Positions 55,425 through 64,000 of a stretch of 64,000 bases of DNA are shown here, one piece after another. Numbering within the stretch: the stretch's first letter is position 1; the number at the start of each line of letters is the position of its first letter. The DNA is from Phytophthora quininea. Lineage: Eukaryota; Oomycota; Peronosporomycetes; Peronosporales; Peronosporaceae. The stretch spans positions 1-64,000 of the forward strand of contig JAAVTG010000621.1 of assembly GCA_011947345.1 (NCBI GenBank). The letters are read 5' to 3'. The translations under genes were made by a program, and so were the position numbers. The notes beneath the pieces are model-generated. The model was not told the origin of the DNA. It saw only the letters and a list, made by a program, of their open reading frames with translations, and did no database searches.

Positions 55425-55868
55425 CCACATTCGACGAACGCTTCGATACCGATCGACCTACGCACCCCGCTCAGCCATACGCGGCCTTCGCTCGGTCGGA
55501 CTCTGTCGTCAAACCCAGATCTGCCACTTCGAGCTCCTGTCTCGCCGAATTCGTCGCCACCACCACGTGAGAGAGGCTTCGTTGCGGTGGCTCCAACTAC
55601 CACCGCGCTCTTCTCTGATGCGCTCGATATTGCAGCGTCCGTCAGGGACACCAGAGCCATGGTCCACAACTGTAATCGAAGTGAACAAGCTTCCTGGGGC
55701 ACGTCCAAATCGATGCCAACGGGATGTAGTGGCGGCTCCAGAGTCATCTCAGAGCGATCGGCGCCCGCGGATGCGCGCGGATGTGTGAAGCGGTGGTTGG
55801 CGATCTCCTAGAGCCGCGGGTGCGTCGGGAAGACTATCGCCGCAGGGGAGGGCAAAAGAACAACAAGA

Positions 55869-55941
55869 TATCGGAGGAGGGGATCGAACCCTCGATCTTG
55901 AGCGTGTTAAGCTCACGTCCTAACCACTAGACGACACCGAC
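55869..55941 (-). tRNA. tRNA-Val(AAC), array copy 1
   Basis: Minus strand: a seven-base acceptor GTCGGTG pairs with CTCCGAT (one T-T mismatch and one G-T pair). The D arm is GTCT/GGAC. The anticodon stem TGAGC/GCTCA encloses loop TTAACAC, so the anticodon is AAC. The T arm GAGGG/CCCTC encloses TTCGATC. The discriminator base is A. The internal A box and B box (GGTTCGATCC) are intact. A T4 run about 14 nt downstream (AAAA on plus) can terminate Pol III. Confidence 0.93.
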
Positions 55942-56602
55942 ACTCGGGACAACAAACACCCACTCACACACAAACCAACCCCCGGCAATGCGCGCTCTAT
56001 ACACACATCAACACAACCTTGCGCCGCTATCACCAATCACACGCACCAGCCACCGCCTTCCGCAGCTCTGCAGTCTCTCCAGGCTTCGCCTTGTTTACAA
56101 CGTTTCGAGCGAGCGAGCTGACGACCTTCCACGCTGTTTCGGTACGCTCTCACCCCACCTGACGCCTGGGACGATACACAGCGGGCGACATGCCACAGGA
56201 GACGACCCCATCCATGCGGCTCTGCGAGTGAATGCAGCCAAGACCGATGGCGCGCATTTTTTCCCGCGATGAAAGGCCAGTCTGATGACGCCACCCCGGC
56301 CCGTTTGTTTAGTATCCATAACTAGACGACGGTTCAGGAGGTGATACCAACTGCCAGCGTACCGACTCTCGTAATTACAATCGTCGATAGTGAACAACAC
56401 GAACAGCACGACCTACGTGTCCTCAGCTTCGCCGTGGCTCGCTACCACGAAGGACGGCGTGTAACCGCAACAGACCGACAGCAATGCAGAGCTACCGATC
56501 TGGCGTGCCCTCTAGGCGGTGGGGTATGTTTTGTGGCCAGACGAGCGTCCAAACGGCGACAGAAAATACGAAAGGGATGCAAGTGATTGCGGCAAAGGGG
56601 AT

Positions 56603-56683
56603 CGACAGCTGTGAGATTTGAACTCACGCGGGTTACCCCAATAGATTTCTAGTCTATCGCCTTAACCACTCGGCCAAGCTGTC
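56603..56683 (-). tRNA. tRNA-Ser(AGA), array copy 1
   Basis: Minus strand: acceptor GACAGCT pairs with AGCTGTC. The anticodon stem ATAGA/TCTAT encloses loop CTAGAAA, so the anticodon is AGA. It has the long variable arm expected of a class II tRNA (TGGGGTAACCCGC), T loop TTCAAAT in GTGAG/CTCAC, and discriminator G. The nearest T4 run lies about 40 nt downstream. Confidence 0.95.
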
Positions 56684-57159
56684 GTCGAAATATGACGAAA
56701 ACCCGCCTCGCCACCACATTCGACGAACGCTTCGATACCGATCGACCTACGCACCCCGCTCAGCCATACGCGGCCTTCGCTCGGTCGGACTCTGTCGTCA
56801 AACCCAGATCTGCCACTTCGAGCTCCTGTCTCGCCGAATTCGTCGCCACCACCACGTGAGAGAGGCTTCGTTGCGGTGGCTCCAACTACCACCGCGCTCT
56901 TCTCTGATGCGCTCGATATTGCAGCGTCCGTCAGGGACACCAGAGCCATGGTCCACAACTGTAATCGAAGTGAACAAGCTTCCTGGGGCACGTCCAAATC
57001 GATGCCAACGGGATGTAGTGGCGGCTCCAGAGTCATCGCAGGGCGATCGGCGCCCGCGGATGCGCGCGCGGATGTGTGAAGCGGTGGTTGGCGATCTCCT
57101 AGAGCCGCGGGTGCGTCGGGAAGACTATCGCCGCAGGGGAGGGCAAAAGAACAACAAGA

Positions 57160-57232
57160 TATCGGAGGAGGGGATCGAACCCTCGATCTTGAGCGTGTTA
57201 AGCTCACGTCCTAACCACTAGACGACACCGAC
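57160..57232 (-). tRNA. tRNA-Val(AAC), array copy 2
   Basis: Identical to copy 1, including the acceptor T-T mismatch, with a T4 terminator downstream. Confidence 0.93.
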
Positions 57233-57896
57233 ACTCGGGACAACAAACACCCACACTCACACACAAACCAACCCCCGGCAATGCGCGCTCTATACACACA
57301 TCAACACAACCTTGCGCCGCTATCACCAATCACACGCACCAGCCACCGCCTTCCGCAGCTCTGCAGTCTCTCCAGGCTTCGCCTTGTTTACAACGTTTCG
57401 AGCGAGCGAGCTGACGACCTTCCACGCTGTTTCGGTACGCTCTCACCCCACCTGACGCCTGGGACGATACACAGCGGGCGACATGCCACAGGAGACGACC
57501 CCATCCATGCGGCTCTGCGAGTGAATGCAGCCAAGACCGATGGCGCGCACTTTTTCCCGCGATGAAAGGCCAGTCTGGTGACGCCACCCCGGCCCGTTTG
57601 TTTAGTATCCATAACTAGACGACGGTTCAGGAGGTGATACCAACTGCCAGCGTACCGACTCTCGTAATTACAATCGTCGATAGTGAACAACACGAACAGC
57701 ACGACCTACGTGTCCTCAGCTTCGCCGTGGCTCGCTACCACGAAGGACGGCGTGTAACCGCAACAGACCGACAGCAATGCAGAGTACCGATCTGGCGTGC
57801 CCTCTAGGCGGTGGGGTATATGTTTTGTGGCCAGACGAGCGTCCAAACGGCGACAGAAAATACGAAAGGGATGCAAGTGATTGCGGCAAAGGGGAT

Positions 57897-57977
57897 CGAC
57901 AGCTGTGAGATTTGAACTCACGCGGGTTACCCCAATAGATTTCTAGTCTATCGCCTTAACCACTCGGCCAAGCTGTC
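57897..57977 (-). tRNA. tRNA-Ser(AGA), array copy 2
   Basis: Identical to copy 1 over the whole gene. Confidence 0.95.
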
Positions 57978-58452
57978 GTCGAAATATGACGAAAACCCGC
58001 CTCGCCACCACATTCGACGAACGCTTCAATATCGATCAACCTACGCACCCCGCTCAGCCATACGCGGCCTTCGCTCGGTCGGACTCTGTTGTCAAACCCA
58101 GACCTGCCACTTCGAGCTCCTGTCTCGCCGAATTCGTCGCCACCACCACGTGAGAGGCTTCGTTGCGGTGGCTCCAACTACCACCGCGCTCTTCTCTGAT
58201 GCGCTCGATATTGCAGCGTCCGTCAGGGACACCAGAGCCATGGCCCACAACTGTAATCGAAGTGAACAAGCTTCCTGGGGCACGTCCAAATCGATGCCAA
58301 CGGGATGTAGTGGCGGCTCCAGAGTCATCGCAGAGCGATCGGCGCCCACGGATGCGCGCGCGGATGTGTGAAGCGGTGGTTGGCGATCTCCTAGAGCCGC
58401 GGGTGCGTCGGGAAGACTATCGCCGCAGGGGAGGGCAAAAAGAACAACAAGA

Positions 58453-58525
58453 TATCGGAGGAGGGGATCGAACCCTCGATCTTGAGCGTGTTAAGCTCAC
58501 GTCCTAACCACTAGACGACACCGAC
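58453..58525 (-). tRNA. tRNA-Val(AAC), array copy 3
   Basis: Gene identical to copy 1. Here the downstream terminator is T5 rather than T4 (AAAAA on plus near 58437-58441). Confidence 0.93.
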
Positions 58526-59188
58526 ACTCGGGACAACAAACACCCACACTCACACACAAACCAACCCCCGGCAATGCGCGCTCTATACACACATCAACAC
58601 AACCTTGCGCCGCTATCACCAATCACACGCACCAGCCACCGCCTTCCGCAGCTCTGCAGTCTCGCCAGGCTTCGTCTTGTTTACAACTTTTCGAGCGAGC
58701 GAGCTGACGACCTTCCACGCTGTTTCGGTACGCTCTCACCCCACCTGACGCCTGGGACGATACACAGCGGGCGACATGCCACAGGAGACGACCCCATCCA
58801 TGCGGCTCTGCGAGTGAATGCAGCCAAGACCGATGGCGCGCATTTTTCCCGCGATGAAAGGCCAGTCTGATGACGCCACCCCGGCCCGTTTGTTTAGTAT
58901 CCATAACTAGACAACGGCTCAGGAGGTGATACCAACCGCCAGCGTACCGACTCTCGTAATTACAATCGTTGATAGCGAACAACACGAACAGCACGACCTA
59001 CGTGTCCTCAGCTTCGCCGTGGCTCGCTACCACGAAGGACGGCGTGTAACCGCAACAGACTGACAGCAATGCAGAGGACCGATCTGGCGTGCCCTCTAGG
59101 CGGTGGGGTATATGTTTTGTGGCCAGACGAGCGTCCAAACGGCGACAGAAAATACGAAAGGGATGCAAGTGATTGCGGCAAAGGGGAT

Positions 59189-59269
59189 CGACAGCTGTGA
59201 GATTTGAACTCACGCGGGTTACCCCAATAGATTTCTAGTCTATCGCCTTAACCACTCGGCCAAGCTGTC
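59189..59269 (-). tRNA. tRNA-Ser(AGA), array copy 3
   Basis: Identical to copy 1 over the whole gene. Confidence 0.95.
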
Positions 59270-59745
59270 GTCGAAATATGACGAAAACCCGCCTCGCCAC
59301 CACATTCGACGAACGCTTCAATATCGATCGACCTACGCACCCCGCTCAGCCATACGCGGCCTTCGCTCGGTCGGACTCTGTTGTCAAACCCAGACCTGCC
59401 ACTTCGAGCTCCTGTCTCGCCGAATTCGTCGCCACCACCACGTGAGAGAGGCTTCGTTGCGGTGGCTCCAACTACCACCGCGCTCTTCTCTGATGCGCTC
59501 GATATTGCAGCGTCCGTCAGGGACACCAGAGCCATGGCCCACAACTGTAATCGAAGTGAACAAGCTTCCTGGGGCACGTCCAAATCGATGCCAACGGGAT
59601 GTAGTGGCGGCTCCAGAGTCATCGCAGGGCGATCGGCGCCCACGGACGCGCGCGGATGTGTGAAGCGGTGGTTAGCGCGATCTCCTAGAGCCACGGGTGC
59701 GTCGGGAAGACTATCGCCGCAGGGGAGGGCAAAAGAACAACAAGA

Positions 59746-59818
59746 TATCGGAGGAGGGGATCGAACCCTCGATCTTGAGCGTGTTAAGCTCACGTCCTAA
59801 CCACTAGACGACACCGAC
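59746..59818 (-). tRNA. tRNA-Val(AAC), array copy 4
   Basis: Identical to copy 1, with a T4 terminator downstream. Confidence 0.93.
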
Positions 59819-60481
59819 ACTCGGGACAACAAACACCCACACTCACACACAAACCAACCCCCGGCAATGCGCGCTCTATACACACATCAACACAACCTTG
59901 CGCCGCTATCACCAATCACACGCACCAGCCACCGCCTTCCGCAGCTCTGCAGTCTCTCCAGGCTTCGTCTTGTTTACAACTTTTCGAGCGAGCGAGCTGA
60001 CGACCTTCCACGCTGTTTCGGTACGCTCACCCCACCTGACGCCTGGGACGATACACAGCGGGCGACATGCCACAGGAGACGACCCCATCCATGCGGCTCT
60101 GCGAGTGAATGCAGCCAAGACCGATGGCGCGCACTTTTTCCCGCGATGAAAGGCCAGTCTGATGACGCCACCCCGGCCCGTTTGTTTAGTATCCATAACT
60201 AGACAACGGCTCAGGAGGTGATACCAACCGCCAGCGTACCGACTCTCGTAATTACAATCGTTGATAGCGAACAACACGAACAGCACGACCTACGTGTCCT
60301 CAGCTTCGCCCGTGGCTCGCTACCACGAAGGACGGCGTGTAACCGCAACAGACTGACAGCAATGCAGAGGACCGATCTGGCGTGCCCTCTAGGCGGTGGG
60401 GTGTATGTTTTGTGGCCAGACGAGCGTCCAAACGGCGACAGAAAATACGAAAGGGATGCAAGTGATTGCGGCAAAGGGGAT

Positions 60482-60562
60482 CGACAGCTGTGAGATTTGA
60501 ACTCACGCGGGTTACCCCAATAGATTTCTAGTCTATCGCCTTAACCACTCGGCCAAGCTGTC
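60482..60562 (-). tRNA. tRNA-Ser(AGA), array copy 4
   Basis: Identical to copy 1 over the whole gene. Confidence 0.95.
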
Positions 60563-61043
60563 GTCGAAATATGACGAAAACCCGCCTCGCCACCACATTC
60601 GACGAACGCTTCAATATCGATCAACCCACGCACCCCGCTCAGCCATACGCGGCCTTCGCTCGGTCGGACTCTGTTGTCAAACCCAGACCTGCCACTTCGA
60701 GCTCCTGTCTCGCCGAATTCGTCGCCACCACCACGTGAGAGAGGCTTCGTTGCGGTGGCTCCAACTACCACCGCGCTCTTCTCTGATGCGCTCGATATTG
60801 CAGCGTCCGTCAGGGACACCAGAGCCATGGCCCACAACTGTAATCGAAGTGAACAAGCTTCCTGGGGCACGTCCAAATCGATGCCAACGGGATGTAGTGG
60901 CGGCTCCAGAGTCATCGCAGGGCGATCGGCGCCCACGGACGCGCGCGGATGTGTGAAGCGGTGGTTAGCGATTAGCGATCTCCTAGAGCCACGGGTGCGT
61001 CGGGAAGACTATCGCCGCAGGGGAGGGCAAAAGAACAACAAGA

Positions 61044-61116
61044 TATCGGAGGAGGGGATCGAACCCTCGATCTTGAGCGTGTTAAGCTCACGTCCTAACC
61101 ACTAGACGACACCGAC
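61044..61116 (-). tRNA. tRNA-Val(AAC), array copy 5
   Basis: Identical to copy 1, with a T4 terminator downstream. Confidence 0.93.
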
Positions 61117-61793
61117 ACTCGGGACAACAAACACACACACTCACACACAAACCAACCCCCGGCAATGCGCGCTCTATACACACATCAACACAACCTTGCG
61201 CCGCTATCACCAATCACACGCACCAGCCACCGCCTTCCGCAGCTCTGCAGTCTCGCCAGGCTTCGTCTTGTTTACAACTTTTCGAGCGAGCGAGCTGACG
61301 ACCTTCCACGCTGTTTCGGTACGCTCTCACCACCCCACCTGACGCCTGGGACGATACACAGCGGGCGACATGCCACAGGAGACGACCCCATCCATGCGGC
61401 TCTGCGAGTGAATGCAGCCAAGACCGATGGCGCGCACTTTTTCCCGCGATGAAAGGCCAGTCTGATGACGCCACCCCGGCCCGTTTGTTTAGTATCCATA
61501 ACTAGACAACGGCTCAGGAGGTGATACCAACCGCCAGCGTACCGACTCTCGTAATTACAATCGTTGATAGCGAACAACACGAACAACACGAACAGCACGA
61601 CCTACGTGTCCTCAGCTTCGCCCGTGGCTCGCTACCACGAAGGACGGCGTGTAACCGCAACAGACTGACAGCAATGCAGAGGACCGATCTGGCGTGCCCT
61701 CTAGGCGGTGGGGTATATGTTTTGTGGCCAGACGAGCGTCCAAACGGCGACAGAAAATACGAAAGGGATGCAAGTGATTGCGGCAAAGGGGAT

Positions 61794-61874
61794 CGACAGC
61801 TGTGAGATTTGAACTCACGCGGGTTACCCCAATAGATTTCTAGTCTATCGCCTTAACCACTCGGCCAAGCTGTC
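61794..61874 (-). tRNA. tRNA-Ser(AGA), array copy 5
   Basis: Identical to copy 1 over the whole gene. Confidence 0.95.
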
Positions 61875-62350
61875 GTCGAAATATGACGAAAACCCGCCTC
61901 GCCACCACATTCGACGAACGCTTCAATATCGATCAACCCACGCACCCCGCTCAGCCATACGCGGCCTTCGCTCGGTCGGACTCTGTTGTCAAACCCAGAC
62001 CTGCCACTTCGAGCTCCTGTCTCGCCGAATTCGTCGCCACCACCACGTGAGAGAGGCTTCGTTGCGGTGGCTCCAACTACCACCGCGCTCTTCTCTGATG
62101 CGCTCGATATTGCAGCGTCCGTCAGGGACACCAGAGCCATGGCCCACAACTGTAATCGAAGTGAACAAGCTTCCTGGGGCACGTCCAAATCGATGCCAAC
62201 GGGATGTAGTGGCGGCTCCAGAGTCATCGCAGGGCGATCGGCGCCCACGGACGCGATGTGTGAAGCGGTGGTTAGCGATTAGCGATCTCCTAGAGCCACG
62301 GGTGCGTCGGGAAGACTATCGCCGCAGGGGAGGGCAAAAGAACAACAAGA

Positions 62351-62423
62351 TATCGGAGGAGGGGATCGAACCCTCGATCTTGAGCGTGTTAAGCTCACGT
62401 CCTAACCACTAGACGACACCGAC
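62351..62423 (-). tRNA. tRNA-Val(AAC), array copy 6
   Basis: Identical to copy 1, with a T4 terminator downstream. Confidence 0.93.
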
Positions 62424-63105
62424 ACTCGGGACAACAAACACACACACTCACACACAAACCAACCCCCGGCAATGCGCGCTCTATACACACATCAACACAA
62501 CCTTGCGCCGCTATCACCAATCACACGCACCAGCCACCGCCTTCCGCAGCTCTGCAGTCTCGCCAGGCTTCGTCTTGTTTACAACTTTTCGAGCGAGCGA
62601 GCTGACGACCTTCCACGCTGTTTCGGTACGCTCTCACCCCACCACCCCACCTGACGCCTGGGACGATACACAGCGGGCGACATGCCACAGGAGACGACCC
62701 CATCCATGCGGCTCTGCGAGTGAATGCAGCCAAGACCGATGGCGCGCACTTTTTCCCGCGATGAAAGGCCAGTCTGATGACGCCACCCCGGCCCGTTTGT
62801 TTAGTATCCATAACTAGACAACGGCTCAGGAGGTGATACCAACCGCCAGCGTACCGACTCTCGTAATTACAATCGTTGATAGCGAACAACACGAACAACA
62901 CGAACAGCACGACCTACGTGTCCTCAGCTTCGCCCGTGGCTCGCTACCACGAAGGACGGCGTGTAACCGCAACAGACTGACAGCAATGCAGAGGACCGAT
63001 CTGGCGTGCCCTCTAGGCGGTGGGGTATATGTTTTGTGGCCAGACGAGCGTCCAAACGGCGACAGAAAATACGAAAGGGATGCAAGTGATTGCGGCAAAG
63101 GGGAT

Positions 63106-63186
63106 CGACAGCTGTGAGATTTGAACTCACGCGGGTTACCCCAATAGATTTCTAGTCTATCGCCTTAACCACTCGGCCAAGCTGTC
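63106..63186 (-). tRNA. tRNA-Ser(AGA), array copy 6
   Basis: Identical to copy 1. The next tRNA-Ser would fall beyond the window end. Confidence 0.95.
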
Positions 63187-63669
63187 GTCGAAATATGACG
63201 AAAACCCGCCTCGCCACCACATTCGACGAACGCTTCAATATCGATCAACCCACGCACCCCGCTCAGCCATACGCGGCCTTCGCTCGGTCGGACTCTGTTG
63301 TCAAACCCAGACCTGCCACTTCGAGCTCCTGTCTCGCCGAATTCGTCGCCACCACCACCACGTGAGAGAGGCTTCGTTGCGGTGGCTCCAACTACCACCG
63401 CGCTCTTCTCTGATGCGCTCGATATTGCAGCGTCCGTCAGGGACACCAGAGCCATGGCCCACAACTGTAATCGAAGTGAACAAGCTTCCTGGGGCACGTC
63501 CAAATCGATGCCAACGGGATGTAGTGGCGGCTCCAGAGTCATCGCAGGGCGATCGGCGCCCACGGACGCGCGCGGATGTGTGAAGCGGTGGTAGCGATTA
63601 GCGATCTCCTAGAGCCACGGGTGCGTCGGGAAGACTATCGCCGCAGGGGAGGGCAAAAGAACAACAAGA

Positions 63670-63742
63670 TATCGGAGGAGGGGATCGAACCCTCGATCTT
63701 GAGCGTGTTAAGCTCACGTCCTAACCACTAGACGACACCGAC
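63670..63742 (-). tRNA. tRNA-Val(AAC), array copy 7
   Basis: Identical to copy 1. This is the last tRNA inside the window. Confidence 0.93.
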
Positions 63743-64000
63743 ACTCGGGACAACAAACACCCACACTCACACACAAACCAACCCCCGGCAATGCGCGCTC
63801 TATACACACATCAACACAACCTTGCGCCGCTATCACCAATCACACGCACCAGCCACCGCCTTCCGCAGCTCTGCAGTCTCGCCAGGCTTCGTCTTGTTTA
63901 CAACTTTTCGAGCGAGCGAGCTGACGACCTTCCACGCTGTTTCGGTACGCTCTCACCCCACCACCCCACCTGACGCCTGGGACGATACACAGCGGGCGAC

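Larger units (their letters stand above)
55425..64000 (-). repeat. Tandem ~1.3-kb array with tRNA-Ser and tRNA-Val genes
   Basis: Seven units lie head to tail and the last runs off the window. Spacing between successive tRNA-Val genes is 1291, 1293, 1293, 1298, 1307 and 1319 bp. Each unit holds a tRNA-Val(AAC) and a tRNA-Ser(AGA), both on the minus strand and about 560-740 bp apart. Units are nearly identical. Differences are mostly small indels in simple repeats, such as an extra GAACAACAC in units 5 and 6, an extra CCACC, and an extra GCGATTA. Long antisense open frames recur in every unit but match no protein and are interrupted by the tRNA genes, so I do not call them. Confidence 0.95.

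Noticed and set aside
56336..56350. AGGAGGTGATACCA, resembling the end of small-subunit rRNA
   Set aside because: Only about 13 bases match and no other rRNA sequence is nearby. It recurs because the unit is tandemly repeated.
59248..59793. 181-residue minus frame in the tRNA array (also 56662-57207)
   Set aside because: It starts inside the tRNA-Val gene, changes length with small indels between units, and has no recognisable domain. Its conservation is explained by array homogenisation.

Overview
The window looks like oomycete nuclear DNA (Phytophthora or a close relative), running from a repeat-rich subtelomere into a compact gene block and then a tRNA satellite. The evidence is plant/oomycete-type telomere repeats (CCCTAAA) at 9141-9163, short GT-AG introns (57-163 nt), closely packed housekeeping genes on both strands, and degraded Ty3/gypsy (chromovirus), Ty1/copia and PIF/Harbinger elements. 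The genus is an inference; no rRNA or diagnostic marker is present.

Layout. 1-15523: subtelomeric satellite. A ~129-bp monomer (43 codons) is repeated six times inside a ~1.46-kb higher-order unit. Six long units lie left of an interstitial telomere tract. One long unit and four ~1.03-kb shortened units lie right of it. Pyrimidine-rich tracts precede both blocks. 15524-32400: a transposon graveyard: a gag zinc-knuckle relic, a 6.46-kb Ty3 chromovirus with 156/157-bp LTRs and no RT catalytic core, a diverged satellite monomer, a PIF/Harbinger element with TIRs and a TAA target duplication, a copia integrase fragment, and a solo LTR split by a ~0.6-kb insertion. 32416-53199: gene block: TOM6-like microprotein, POLR1C, cytochrome c1, TMEM167/kish, two tandem mitochondrial phosphate carriers, a secreted Cys-containing protein, IPP isomerase, PAM16, PPDK and flavin-reductase relics, a long B/A-type cyclin, BRF1, NDUFA13 and PSMD3. 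53828-55046: a decayed unknown gene. 55425-64000: a ~1.3-kb tandem array, each unit with one tRNA-Val(AAC) and one tRNA-Ser(AGA), both on the minus strand and continuing past the window.

Functionally the gene block is rich in mitochondrial proteins (TOM6-like, cytochrome c1, two phosphate carriers, PAM16, NDUFA13, perhaps IDI) and Pol I/III machinery (POLR1C, BRF1). I see no operon-like logic.

Many conserved genes contain one to three single-base deletions, nearly all in C or G runs, that break otherwise perfect reading frames (POLR1C, CYC1, phosphate carrier 1, IDI, BRF1, NDUFA13, PSMD3, the secreted protein). The simplest reading is uncorrected homopolymer error in a long-read assembly, so I call these genes real rather than pseudogenes. 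All exon models come from reading the sequence by eye.
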